Counted from the stretch's first letter, positions 8,837 through 17,167 are shown. The stretch: 64,000 bases of DNA from Thermoanaerobaculia bacterium (GCA_017883205.1 JADGNZ010000005.1:94989-158988); one strand, 5' to 3'. Translations and numbers: made by a program. Notes: generated from the letters alone by a model not told the origin.

Positions 8837-9561
8837 TGCAACATCTCGAGATAGGCGTTCCGCCGCACCGGCGAGAGCCGCAGGATGTCGTCCTCGCTCC
8901 ACGCGTAGGCGGAGGCGAGTTGATGAACGTTGAAGAGGAGCCCGCGCGCCCAGGAGGCCAGCTCCGTCCAGAGAAAGGTAACGACGTCGAACGGCTCGAG
9001 CCATGCGTGCGCGCACGACGGGCAGGCGACGTCGAAGGAGACATCAGCCTGCGGATCGATCTCGCTCATGCGCGCCGTCACGGCATTGGCAGCATCGGCG
9101 GGAAGATCTGCGGCTGCGATTGCGGCGCCATCGCGCAACGTGCTGGTCACGCATCGCGCGAGGAGCGCGGCGCGCGCGGCGTCGAGATCGGAGACGCCAT
9201 CGAGTTGCACGAGGTCGGCTGTGACGGGGAGCCGGAACGTCACTTCGTACGGACCGGCGTTGACGGTGAACGGTCCATCGCCATTCGCCGTCGCCCGCCG
9301 CACCTCGGATGCATTGAACGTCAACTCGATCTCTTCGCCGCAAGCAGGACAGGCCGTGAGGCCGGTGAACGCGCTGCCGAAGAGTTGCTCGCGCAGATCG
9401 AGCAACACGGCATCGCGCCGCCCGATCGGCATCGACGCAAGCTCGTCTTCGGCCGCGCCGGGAGCAGCGCCCGCGAGGAGCGCAAGTGCGCGCCTCCATG
9501 GCCATTGCCCCTCGCCGCGCTCCCAGATGCCGAGCAACTCTGCCTCGCTGGGTGCGCCCAC
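8833..9561 (-). CDS. Baseplate protein (T4 gp26-like) with zinc-ribbon cysteines
   Basis: A 242-residue protein containing two CxxC knuckles (TACPACGEE near residue 70 and ACPSCAHAW near residue 180) that could form one zinc ribbon, as in the gp26-like baseplate proteins of phages and eCIS. The C-terminus RLSPVRRNAYLEML is typical of the family, where a short chaperone- or baseplate-like tail ends this way. The start is GTG, two bases after the tube stop, with no strong ribosome-binding site, so translation probably depends on the upstream gene. The stop overlaps the next start. Confidence 0.75.
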   Translation of the reverse strand: MGAPSEAELLGIWERGEGQWPWRRALALLAGAAPGAAEDELASMPIGRRDAVLLDLREQLFGSAFTGLTACPACGEEIELTFNASEVRRATANGDGPFTVNAGPYEVTFRLPVTADLVQLDGVSDLDAARAALLARCVTSTLRDGAAIAAADLPADAANAVTARMSEIDPQADVSFDVACPSCAHAWLEPFDVVTFLWTELASWARGLLFNVHQLASAYAWSEDDILRLSPVRRNAYLEMLQ

Positions 9562-9563
9562 GA

Positions 9564-10079
9564 TTACACCGTATCGCCCGCGAATTCAGGCTCGGGATCG
9601 ATCGAAAGCGCCGGGTCGCGGCGCCATCCTTCGTTCTCGATCTTGATGTGCTCGATGGCCACCGCGTTGGCGTTGGCGTCGAGATCGGGCATCGCCTGGT
9701 ACTCCGACACCCAGCAGCGATAGACGAAGTAGCGCATCACCGGCTGGCCGGCCTCGTTGCGCAACTCGATGGTGATGTCGCGCCGGAAATTGCCGAGGGC
9801 CGACTCGCCGGGCGCCTGGGCCTGAAAGAACCAGGTCTGGTTCGCCCACTTCTCGAAATCGCGGTCGGCGGTGACGCCGCGCTCGAGGGTGATGGCATCG
9901 AACTCGGTGCGGCCGGGCGACTTTCTGCTCGTGCTGGGGTCGGCCCCTTCACGATGCTTGACGACTTCCGTCGTCTTCTTCAAACCGCCGACCTTGCTGA
10001 TGCCGGCGACGACGGTGTTGCCGAATTTCACGACGAACTTGAAGTTCTTGTAGGGATCGAATCGATTGACTGCGGGCAT
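9564..10079 (-). CDS. Injection-system inner tube protein (T4 gp19 / Afp1-like)
   Basis: A 171-residue tail-tube subunit. Family features are the start NRFDPYKNFKFVVKFG, the glycine-rich strand VAGISKVGGLKKTTEV, the loop RKSPGRTEFDAITLERGVT and the C-terminal strand AVAIEHIKIENEGW. It should polymerise as hexameric rings inside the sheath. The gene is preceded by a strong AGGAG site, unlike the coupled genes downstream, which fits the high copy number needed. It lies 33 bases after the sheath gene. Confidence 0.93.
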   Translation of the reverse strand: MPAVNRFDPYKNFKFVVKFGNTVVAGISKVGGLKKTTEVVKHREGADPSTSRKSPGRTEFDAITLERGVTADRDFEKWANQTWFFQAQAPGESALGNFRRDITIELRNEAGQPVMRYFVYRCWVSEYQAMPDLDANANAVAIEHIKIENEGWRRDPALSIDPEPEFAGDTV

Positions 10080-10112
10080 ACGCCTGCTCCTCTCCGTCTC
10101 GTGTTCCGGCGA

Positions 10113-11720
10113 CTAGGTTTGAATCTGTCCGGCAAGCTGCTGGATTTTGAGTACGACGAATTCGGCGGGCTTGAGCGGCGCGAATCCGACGACGACGTTC
10201 ACGATGCCGAGGTTGATGTCGTTCTGCGTCGTGGTCGATTTGTCGCAGGCCACGAAGTACGCGTCGCGCGCTGAGGTCCCTTGAAAGGCGCCCTGCCGGA
10301 AGAGTCCCTGCATGAAGGCGCCGGCGTTGAGCCGGATCTGTCCCCAGAGCGGCTCATCGTTCGGCTCGAAGACGACCCACTTCAGGCCGCGATACAAACT
10401 CTCTTCGATGAAGAGCGCGGTGCGGCGGACCGGGACGTATTTGTATTCGTCGCCGAGCGCGTCGGCGCCGCGCAACGTGCGCGCGCCCCAGACGATGTTG
10501 CCGTAGATGGGGAAGGTGCGCAGACAATTGATGCCGAGCGGGTTGAGTTGACCGTTTTCGTCGTCGTTCATCGTGACGGAGAGTCCCTGCGCGCCGACGA
10601 GCGCGGCATCGACGCCGGCCGGTGCCTTCCAGACTCCGCGGGTGACGTCGGTGCGCGCCATGATGCCGGCGACCATGCCGCTCGGCGGGAACTCCTCGAT
10701 GAGATCGCCCCGCAGTGGATTCGATTTCTTAACGCGAGGAAAATAGAGGGCGGCATTGCGGGCATCGGAACCGGCAATCCCGAGAGCGGCTGGACCGCCG
10801 GTCGTCGGCGCTGTTGCCGCCGCGACGGACGCCCAGCTCGTCGGCGAATCGACGAGGTAGAGCGCGCGGCGGGCGCTGCAATAGGCGGCCGCGCTGGCGT
10901 TGAGCGTCGCGGCCTTGGCGTTGTCGTTCAACTCATCGAGCGGGATGACGAGGAGGTTGAAAAGATCGGCGTGCGCGAGTGCATAGAAGCCAGTCTTGGT
11001 GCCCAGATCGCCGAAGTCGCCGGCGACACTGAATGTCGCGGAGTCCTTGATCACGGGCGTGGCCGGCGCACCGCTCGATGTGGTGTCGTTGTCCCAAAGC
11101 GTGTGATTACCCGTTGGGATTGCGTCGGGGTGCTCGGGAGTTGGCTTCGCCACTGTTCCCTTCGTGCGTGCGAGCATCGACTGGCTCGCAAGGATGCCCG
11201 TGACGTTGCGCGCGCTCGGCACGGCGGTGACGTTGATGAACGTCTCGGTCGCGCCGGTCGTGCCGTCGCGAAGGGTTAGGTTGAAGAGATCGGTTCCGAC
11301 GACGCCGGGCCCGAGCGTGGCCGCGACGTCGTCGCCCGCCGTACTGTTCTTCGCGCGGGCACGTAACTGTTTGCCCCACGCTCCCGACGACGACGCTACG
11401 AGGGTCAAGCCGCCGGTGAGGCTGATCTCCGCAATATCCGAAGTCGTTCCCTGCGGTTTGAAAACCCGCACGATGATGGCGATGGTCCCGCCGTTGAGAT
11501 AGAAATCGCGGACGGAGAATCCGAGCGGATAGTTGAGATCGAGCGGCCCGAAGTTCCGCTCGTAGTCGGCGACGCTGGTCACGGTCGTCGGCGTATTCAC
11601 CGGTCCCCGCGCCGTTCTTCCGACGAACGCCGTGATCGACGTCGACACTCCGGTGATGGTGTGTACGCCGCTCGGGATCTCTTCCACGTACACACCGGGA
11701 TAGGTGAGCGAAGCAGGCAT
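10113..11720 (-). CDS. Injection-system contractile sheath protein
   Basis: A 535-residue sheath subunit. The N-terminus (TYPGVYVEEIPSGVHTITGV, then TSITAFVGR) and the C-terminal block with SLYRGLKWVVFEPND and FMQGLFRQGAFQG are hallmarks of contractile sheath proteins. The C-terminal DINLGIVNVVVGFAPLKPAEFVVL is the handshake segment that links neighbouring subunits. Only one sheath gene is visible, whereas Afp/PVC have three. A good AAGGAG site precedes the ATG. The 150-base gap to the AraC-like gene upstream could hold the structural-operon promoter, but I see no clear -35/-10 pair there. Confidence 0.95.
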   Translation of the reverse strand: MPASLTYPGVYVEEIPSGVHTITGVSTSITAFVGRTARGPVNTPTTVTSVADYERNFGPLDLNYPLGFSVRDFYLNGGTIAIIVRVFKPQGTTSDIAEISLTGGLTLVASSSGAWGKQLRARAKNSTAGDDVAATLGPGVVGTDLFNLTLRDGTTGATETFINVTAVPSARNVTGILASQSMLARTKGTVAKPTPEHPDAIPTGNHTLWDNDTTSSGAPATPVIKDSATFSVAGDFGDLGTKTGFYALAHADLFNLLVIPLDELNDNAKAATLNASAAAYCSARRALYLVDSPTSWASVAAATAPTTGGPAALGIAGSDARNAALYFPRVKKSNPLRGDLIEEFPPSGMVAGIMARTDVTRGVWKAPAGVDAALVGAQGLSVTMNDDENGQLNPLGINCLRTFPIYGNIVWGARTLRGADALGDEYKYVPVRRTALFIEESLYRGLKWVVFEPNDEPLWGQIRLNAGAFMQGLFRQGAFQGTSARDAYFVACDKSTTTQNDINLGIVNVVVGFAPLKPAEFVVLKIQQLAGQIQT

Positions 11721-11870
11721 GACAGCTCCTTTCGGCCGATCGTTGAGCGAAGAAACCAGTGACCGTCCGCGGCCTTGCTGGTGTAGTTCTTCGAAGTAGT
11801 GGTGGTGCGAGTGGCGAGAAAGTTACGTCTGAGGCGGCGCAGCCTCAAAAAGAAAGCTTGGCTTCTTCTG

Positions 11871-12242
11871 CTACAACTTGGTCTGTTCCGCTTTTTCTTG
11901 GTGGAGTGTGCTGACTTCGTTGTCGCGGGTGCGGTCGCGGTAGGCGCGCGGCGCGATTCCGAAGTGCTTCTTGAACGCGTGATTGAAGTTCGCGATGTGG
12001 GTGAAGCCGATGCGCGCGCTGATCGAGGAAATCCGTTCTTCGCTCGTGGCGAGCAGTTCCGCGGCGCGCGCCAGACGCCGTTCGCGCACGAAGTCGCGGA
12101 TGGTCGTCTTCGTGTGAAACTTGAAGAGATGCTCGAGCCGCGACGCGCCGAGACCGACGCGCCGCGCCAGCTCGCTGACCAGCACATGGTGGTGTGATTC
12201 GAGGTCGAGCTCCTCGATGATCCGCCGAACGCGTCTGTCCAT
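11871..12242 (-). CDS. AraC-family DNA-binding protein (HTH domain only)
   Basis: A 123-residue protein consisting almost only of the two helix-turn-helix motifs of the AraC/XylS domain: first HTH around VSELARRVGLGASRLEHLF, second around ISSISARIGFTHIANFNHAFK, then KKHFGIAPRAYRDR. It lacks the usual N-terminal sensing domain. Lying directly upstream and codirectional with the sheath gene, it is a good candidate activator of the injection-system operon; that role is inferred from position. The ribosome-binding site is weak. Confidence 0.85.
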   Translation of the reverse strand: MDRRVRRIIEELDLESHHHVLVSELARRVGLGASRLEHLFKFHTKTTIRDFVRERRLARAAELLATSEERISSISARIGFTHIANFNHAFKKHFGIAPRAYRDRTRDNEVSTLHQEKAEQTKL

Positions 12243-12382
12243 CTACTTGAGGAGTGACGTACCGACACTGTTCCCTACCCCGGCGCGGAATCGAGGCTCG
12301 TTCGTTGTCTGCTCCCTGACAAAAGCGTCGGTTGCGAGAACCTGCATGAGGGAGCCTCCGCACCTCGCGCGCCCGAGTCTGC

Positions 12383-12413
12383 TTGACACCCTCCTCTGCG
12401 TCGTCGTTATAAT
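12383..12413 (+). promoter_or_regulatory. Strong sigma-70-type promoter upstream of the DUF5666 gene
   Basis: Exact consensus hexamers TTGACA (12383-12388) and TATAAT (12408-12413) are separated by 19 bp, two more than optimal. Transcription would start near 12420, about 90 bases before the start codon of the DUF5666 protein and within a leader that holds two terminator-like hairpins. Confidence 0.7.
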
Positions 12414-12440
12414 CCGCGCCGACAGAAGTGCAGTTCCTGA

Positions 12441-12493
12441 AAGAGGGCGTACCCACGCCCTCTTTTTGCTTTTTGGGGCGTAGGCCCCTTTTT
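12441..12493 (+). terminator. Two tandem terminator-like hairpins in the 5' leader
   Basis: Hairpin 1 has a 10-bp stem (AAGAGGGCGT / ACGCCCTCTT, 12441-12450 and 12455-12464, loop ACCC) running into a T tract. Hairpin 2 has a 5-bp GGGGC/GCCCC stem (12475-12488) followed by TTTTT. Both lie between the strong promoter and the start codon with no plus-strand gene ending upstream, so they suggest attenuation or a short leader RNA rather than read-through control. Confidence 0.6.
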
Positions 12494-12508
12494 CATTTTG
12501 GAGGAGAC

Positions 12509-13468
12509 ATGAAAAAACGCAGTTTGTTCTTCGTGATGTTCGTGCTAGTTCAGATCGTCGTTGCTGGGTTGCTGTTCGGGGATGACGTGCGGGCGGCGGT
12601 TGCCAACGGGCCGTCGGGGAGCGGGATCGCAAAGGGTCCCGTGGTGGCGACGTCGCTGACTCCGGTCGGGCCGGTCAAGAGCGAAGACAACGGTCAGTCG
12701 CGCAGGCGCGCCGGGACGCCACCGAAGGTGGAGCCGGAACTGCAGTTCGAAGGAACCATCACCGCCGCCTCGGCGACCTCGATCACCGTTCATGACTCAC
12801 ACGGCAATGACGTCGTTCTGGCGCTGACGTCGACGACGGTCATCCGCAAAGGCGACGCGACCATCGCCGCCGGCGATTTGAAAGTGGGCGATCAGGTTCA
12901 CGTGATGGCGACGTCGGCGAACAACGTCAACACGGCGCTGCAGATCGAAGTGCAGACTCCCGACCCACAACAGGCGCCCGCGCCGGAGCTCGAGATCGAA
13001 GGCACCATCACCGCTGCCTCGGCCACCTCGATCACCGTCCATGATTCGCACAATGCCGATGTCGTCGTTGCGCTGACCTCGACGACCGTCATCCGCAAGG
13101 GCGATACGACCATCGCCGCGGCCGATCTGAAAGTTGGCGACCAGGTCCACGTCAAGGCAACATCAGCCAACAACGTCAACACCGCTGTTGAGGTCATCGT
13201 GCAGAACGAGGTACATCCGATCGAGGTCGTCGGGACCATTACGGCGGCGTCGACTTCATCGATCACGGTTCACGATGCGCATGGCGCCGACGTCATTCTG
13301 ATGCTGACGACCAGCACGATTATCAGCAAGGGCAACGCTACCCTCACCGCTGCTGATCTGAAGGTGGGCGACCACGTCGAGGCCGAGGCGATTGCGGACG
13401 GTACGGTCAACAACGCCATCTCTATTCATGTGGATGGCTCCAGCGACAACAGTCACGGGCACCACTGA
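12509..13468 (+). CDS. Secreted protein with three DUF5666 repeats
   Basis: A 319-residue protein with an N-terminal signal peptide (MKKRSLFFVMFVLVQIVVAG) and a Pro/Gly-rich linker. Three repeats of about 75 residues follow, each with GTITAAS.TSITVHD and ADLKVGDQV: near residues 78-150, 160-232 and 240-312. The repeats match DUF5666, a small beta-barrel-like extracytoplasmic domain of unknown function. The C-terminus ends HGHH and could bind metal. A GGAGGAG site precedes the ATG. Repeats 1 and 2 are nearly identical even at DNA level, which suggests recent internal duplication. No partner gene is evident. Confidence 0.8.
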   Translation: MKKRSLFFVMFVLVQIVVAGLLFGDDVRAAVANGPSGSGIAKGPVVATSLTPVGPVKSEDNGQSRRRAGTPPKVEPELQFEGTITAASATSITVHDSHGNDVVLALTSTTVIRKGDATIAAGDLKVGDQVHVMATSANNVNTALQIEVQTPDPQQAPAPELEIEGTITAASATSITVHDSHNADVVVALTSTTVIRKGDTTIAAADLKVGDQVHVKATSANNVNTAVEVIVQNEVHPIEVVGTITAASTSSITVHDAHGADVILMLTTSTIISKGNATLTAADLKVGDHVEAEAIADGTVNNAISIHVDGSSDNSHGHH

Positions 13469-13561
13469 TCGAGTGTGAAGGGTTGGGCGTGAGATCCGGT
13501 GGAAGGGAGGGGACAAATCGTCCCCTCCCTCATCGCCGCTGACAAGCGTTACGATCCGCCC

Positions 13562-14794
13562 ATGCTGCTCGCCTCACTCCTTCTCGCCACCGCGTTCTCC
13601 ACTCCCATTCCGCTCGACGCTGCCCGCCGCGCGTTCGATGATGCGCGCATCGTTTCGGAGGAGGACGCCGGGCGTCTTTGGGGCCAGGTGCTGTATGGCC
13701 CGATCCTGCTCGTCGATCCCGCGACGCGGTATGCCGTGGCGAACGTTGCGGATCAGGGCGGCGTGTTGAAAGCGGAGGGAGTCGTTTTCGTCGGGACGCT
13801 GCCGCCATCGGTCGTCGTCGCTAACACAGCCACGAACTGGAATGGCGTGCACTGGACGATGATCATGTGGGGCTCGATTTCCGAGCGCTCGGTGCCGCGG
13901 CGGCGACTGATGCTGCACGAGTGCTTTCATCGCATTCAGGATGAGGTTGGATTTCCGGCCGGTGCGAACGACAACGCCCATCTTGATTCGCTCGACGGCC
14001 GCTACTGGTTCCTGCTCGAGTTGCGTGCGCTGTCGGTCGCGTTGCGCAGCGAGGATCGGAAGCAGGCGGTTGCCGATGCGCTGGCATTCCGCGCCAAGCG
14101 GAGAGCGCTGTTCCCTGCAGCGGCCAGCAGTGAGCGCAGCCTGGAGAACAACGAAGGGCTGGCCGAGTACACGGGCACGGTGTTGCGCGGTACGGTCGAC
14201 GAGGAGACGCGTCTGTCGACGTCTCGTCGTCTCGATTCCATCGACCGCGGCTCCTCGTTCGTTCGATCGTTCGCCTACAGCAGCGGTCCGGCGTATGGAC
14301 TGCTCCTCGATGTCGCCAATCCTAATTGGCGGAAGACGTACAAGATCGGATCGGACTTTGGCGACGCTCTCCGCGATTCGCTGACGCCGTTGCCCGCCTC
14401 GGATCCGGACGTTCGTGCAGCGACATACGGTGGCGCAGCGTTGCGCACGGAAGAAGAGAAACGCGATCGCGAGCAACGGGAGCGCGTAGCCCACTTCCGA
14501 GCCCTCCTCGTCGACGGCCCCACGCTGGAGATTCCCGCTGACGGAGCCAACTTCGGATTCGATCCTTACACCGTAGTTCCCCTCGGCGACGCCGGCACCG
14601 GCTATCCGTCCCTGGAAGTCACCGGAAAGTGGGGCCGCATCACGACGACTGCCGGCGCGCGCATGGACGCGCAGTACACGAAACTGGTCTTCTCCGCCGC
14701 CGATCGCGCGAACCTCACTCTCAATGAAGGATGGACTCTACAACCTGGCGTGCGGAAGGGCGATCTCGTTCTTGTGCCGGTGAAGAAGCGTTGA
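13562..14794 (+). CDS. Secreted HExxH metallopeptidase-like protein
   Basis: A 410-residue protein with a short signal peptide (MLLASLLLATAFSTPIPLDA). It contains the zinc-peptidase motif HECFH (residues 119-123) and, about 75 residues later, the segment NNEGLAEYTG (Glu198 or Glu202), which could supply the third ligand as in gluzincin-type enzymes. The C-terminal 100 residues look strand-rich (GRITTTAGARMDAQYTKLVF). I do not recognise a named family. The ATG at 13562 was chosen because a signal peptide begins there; TACGAT ends six bases upstream, so a leaderless transcript is possible. Confidence 0.65.
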   Translation: MLLASLLLATAFSTPIPLDAARRAFDDARIVSEEDAGRLWGQVLYGPILLVDPATRYAVANVADQGGVLKAEGVVFVGTLPPSVVVANTATNWNGVHWTMIMWGSISERSVPRRRLMLHECFHRIQDEVGFPAGANDNAHLDSLDGRYWFLLELRALSVALRSEDRKQAVADALAFRAKRRALFPAAASSERSLENNEGLAEYTGTVLRGTVDEETRLSTSRRLDSIDRGSSFVRSFAYSSGPAYGLLLDVANPNWRKTYKIGSDFGDALRDSLTPLPASDPDVRAATYGGAALRTEEEKRDREQRERVAHFRALLVDGPTLEIPADGANFGFDPYTVVPLGDAGTGYPSLEVTGKWGRITTTAGARMDAQYTKLVFSAADRANLTLNEGWTLQPGVRKGDLVLVPVKKR

Positions 14795-14819
14795 AGCCTG
14801 ACGTGGAGGTGAAGTAGCA

Positions 14820-15923
14820 ATGCAGAGGAAGCCGGTTCGATCGCCCAAACTCCCAGCACCTGCTCCGTCTGACGTGCCTCAGAATCTGTTGACGGAGTTG
14901 CGCGATTGGATTCAGCAAGCGCGGCTCTCCACGGTTCGAGCCATTGACCAGCACGTGAGTGCTCTCTACTGGAGGATCGGACGACGCATTCATGAGGAGA
15001 TTCTGAATCAGCAAAGGGCCGCGTATGGCGTGGGAATTGTCTCCGCGCTGGGGAGACAATTGGAGGCGGAATTCGGTCGGGGCTTCTCAGAGAAATCCAT
15101 CCGGCACATGCTCAGATTCGCGGCGGCGTTTCCCGACGAGCAAATTGTCTCCGCGCTGCGGAGACAATTGTCGTGGACGCATTTCAAGCGCCTGAGCTAC
15201 CTCGAAGATCCCCTCAAACGCGACTTCTACGCTCAGTTGTGCCGGGTGGAAAGCTGGCCCACTCGCACCCTGGAGAAGAAGATCGATTCGATGCTCTTCG
15301 AGCGAACTGCGTTGTCGCGGAAGCCGGAGGCACTGATCGAGCGTGAACTGAGGGTGCTGCGTGACGAGGACCGGATGACACCCGACCTCGTATTCCGCGA
15401 TCCGTATTTGCTCGACTTTCTCGGGCTGAAGGACAACTACTCCGAAAAGGATCTCGAAGCTGCGATTCTACGAGACATGGAGGCGTTCATCCTGGAGCTC
15501 GGCCTTGGCTTTGCCTTCCTCGAGCGTCAGAAGCGAATCACGATTGACGGCGACGACTACTACCTTGACCTTTTGTTCTTTCACCGGCGACTGCGCCGTC
15601 TTGTGGTCATCGAGCTCAAACTCCGCGATTTCAAGCCTGCGGACAAAGGACAGATGGAGCTTTATCTCCGGTGGCTGGATCAGCACGAACGCCGCGAGAG
15701 TGAGGATGCTCCCATCGGATTGATCCTATGTGCCGGCAAGAAAGAGGAAACGGTCCGGCTGCTTGGCATGGAGGATAGTGGCATCCGCGTCGCCGCTTAC
15801 ATGCTGGAAGGAGTTCCACGAGAACAGTTGGCGCGCAAGCTTCACGAGGCCGTCTCCGAGGCGCGCCGCCGACTTACGGAGCGAGCCCGCGATCAGGAAT
15901 CTACTCCCCCGAGAGATCAATAG
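14820..15923 (+). CDS. YhcG-type PDDEXK nuclease (DUF1016)
   Basis: A 367-residue protein of the DUF1016/YhcG family. The N-terminal DUF1016 region carries HVSALYWRIGRRI and FSEKSIRHMLRFAAAFPD, followed by the conserved SWTHFKRLSYLED. The C-terminal PDDEXK nuclease core has Asp250 (DYYLDLLFFH) and Glu265-x-Lys267 (VVIELKL). The family is found beside restriction-modification and other defence genes and is thought to bind and cut DNA or RNA. Two near-identical palindromes lie in the N-terminal coding part (see repeats). It is next to an EVE-like/nuclease gene in convergent orientation. Confidence 0.88.
   Translation: MQRKPVRSPKLPAPAPSDVPQNLLTELRDWIQQARLSTVRAIDQHVSALYWRIGRRIHEEILNQQRAAYGVGIVSALGRQLEAEFGRGFSEKSIRHMLRFAAAFPDEQIVSALRRQLSWTHFKRLSYLEDPLKRDFYAQLCRVESWPTRTLEKKIDSMLFERTALSRKPEALIERELRVLRDEDRMTPDLVFRDPYLLDFLGLKDNYSEKDLEAAILRDMEAFILELGLGFAFLERQKRITIDGDDYYLDLLFFHRRLRRLVVIELKLRDFKPADKGQMELYLRWLDQHERRESEDAPIGLILCAGKKEETVRLLGMEDSGIRVAAYMLEGVPREQLARKLHEAVSEARRRLTERARDQESTPPRDQ
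15035..15061. repeat. Palindrome inside the DUF1016 gene, copy 1
   Basis: Perfect 10-bp arms AATTGTCTCC / GGAGACAATT with a 7-base centre; it encodes IVSALGRQL. The same arms recur 108 bases later in the gene. Confidence 0.85.
15143..15169. repeat. Palindrome inside the DUF1016 gene, copy 2
   Basis: Perfect 12-bp arms AATTGTCTCCGC / GCGGAGACAATT around a 3-base centre; it encodes IVSALRRQL. It matches copy 1 in sequence and in encoded peptide. Confidence 0.85.
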
Positions 15924-15986
15924 ACGTCCGTGATCGCCTTCGAAGATTCTTCCTTACGGCTTGAGGCTCTCGCACGAGAATGTGTG

Positions 15987-16970
15987 TCAGGCGGTGGGCC
16001 CTTGTTCCTGCAGCCGCAGTTCCCCTGCCGACACTTCGTATGCTAGAAGACTGACCGCTTTACCCTCGATTTCATAGCGAGTCTTCACGAAACTGGCGAC
16101 GTTGGGGTGAAAACTTCTCGCAATGGCTGCGGTGTGGATCGCGCGTGAATCCCCCGCGGCCCTTTTTTTCAAAAACCAATCCTCATAACGCAGGAGTTGT
16201 GCGAGGCCATCCACGCCGAAGATGTCGCGTTTCATCTCGACGATTGTGTGAGCAACAATCTCGCGGTCGTCACCCGGCAATGAATGAAAGAGTACCGCGT
16301 CGATTTCCTTTTGGAAGGTCGTTGGCACGTAGGCGAGATAATCCGAATAGTCGCCGAAGATCTCCGCGTGACGTCCGCGAGAGAGCGAGTTGAGAAAGAG
16401 GCAGGCAAGTCCAGATTCGTACTTTGGACGCTCCTTCTCGTAGCAGACTCGAGAGATCAGGTTTGGATCGAAGTGCCGGTAGGGCTCGCGGATGTGAGAA
16501 GGCACCGCGAGGGTGCGGTTTGCTTGCAGGAAGAGCCGTAGGATGTCGTCGAACTCCAGTTCGGATATCGAGAACATTGCGTTTGAAGTGCCGCTTGGTC
16601 GGATGAGCCCGAAGCTCCATATCCGTCCGTTATCACGAAGGTCGTAGATATCGCTGAGCCAAATTGGATGACGGAACACATGCTCTGAGTTCTCGAACCG
16701 CACACGGAGTGGGTATGTCTCTCCCGTTTCAGAGATCGGCCAAACGGGCGTGTCGTCAAAAAAGGGTCGCTCAACGACTCGATACACGCCGTGTATTGCC
16801 TTTTCGCCGATGACATAGAAGAGAATCAGGTCCTTAGGTCGAATCATCATCATCCTCGAGATGAGCTGATCCGTAATGTCCGGCTTGGTACCCCCTGGTA
16901 TCGCCGCAAGTCCTCGCTGAACACAAATCTCGAAGTTCGAACGTGACGTGACGAAGAAGTGAACGGGCAT
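15987..16970 (-). CDS. EVE-like domain fused to a PDDEXK-type nuclease domain
   Basis: A 327-residue protein. Residues 1-150 (HFFVTSRSNFEICVQRGLAA, then RPKDLILFYVIGEKAIHGVYRV) resemble EVE/PUA-fold domains that read modified bases. Residues 200-310 contain Asp224 (EIDAVLFH) and Glu245-x-Lys247 (TIVEMKRD), a PDDEXK-like active site. This order suggests a modification-dependent nuclease; EVE-nuclease fusions are known in restriction systems. It is convergent with the DUF1016 nuclease and may share a small defence locus. The assignment is from motif reading only. Confidence 0.6.
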   Translation of the reverse strand: MPVHFFVTSRSNFEICVQRGLAAIPGGTKPDITDQLISRMMMIRPKDLILFYVIGEKAIHGVYRVVERPFFDDTPVWPISETGETYPLRVRFENSEHVFRHPIWLSDIYDLRDNGRIWSFGLIRPSGTSNAMFSISELEFDDILRLFLQANRTLAVPSHIREPYRHFDPNLISRVCYEKERPKYESGLACLFLNSLSRGRHAEIFGDYSDYLAYVPTTFQKEIDAVLFHSLPGDDREIVAHTIVEMKRDIFGVDGLAQLLRYEDWFLKKRAAGDSRAIHTAAIARSFHPNVASFVKTRYEIEGKAVSLLAYEVSAGELRLQEQGPTA

Positions 16971-17057
16971 AACTACATTCTACTTGGCGAGCGGCCCCGG
17001 TTGCCGGGGCGAACGAAGCCTTCGGCCATCGCCAACGCGGTTCTCGATTTCGTCAAG

Positions 17058-17165
17058 TCACACGTACTGCCCCGCATCCACCCGCATGACCTGCCCCGTG
17101 ATGCGCCTTCCGCCGCGGCCGGAAAGGTAGACAACCGCGGCGGCGATGTCGTCGGGCTCGACGAG
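17058..17165 (-). pseudogene. Duplicated 3' end of the SDR gene (left flank of the mazEF cassette)
   Basis: This 108-base stretch aligns without gaps to the last 36 codons, stop included, of the SDR gene at 17763-18455. It reads LVEPDDIAAAVVYLSGRGG and continues to DAGQYV-stop. I count 8 mismatches; 7 are silent third-position changes and one is Ala to Ser. There is no start codon or upstream gene body. The copy ends two bases before the mazF stop codon. It looks like a target-gene tail left by insertion or recombination with a related genome. Confidence 0.85.
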
Positions 17166-17167
17166 GG

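Noticed and set aside
1-12242. Prophage
   Set aside because: No capsid, portal, terminase, integrase or lysis genes are seen; the AAA+ ATPase, DUF4255 and DUF4157 genes are eCIS markers. Genes left of the window could still change this view.
13528-13556. Leaderless promoter of the HExxH protein
   Set aside because: TACGAT six bases before the ATG is suggestive, but no -35 element fits, so it is only mentioned in the gene entry.
16985-17010. CCCCGG-TTG-CCGGGG hairpin as a terminator
   Set aside because: No T tract follows on either strand and it lies upstream of the EVE-like gene; it may be chance in GC-rich DNA.
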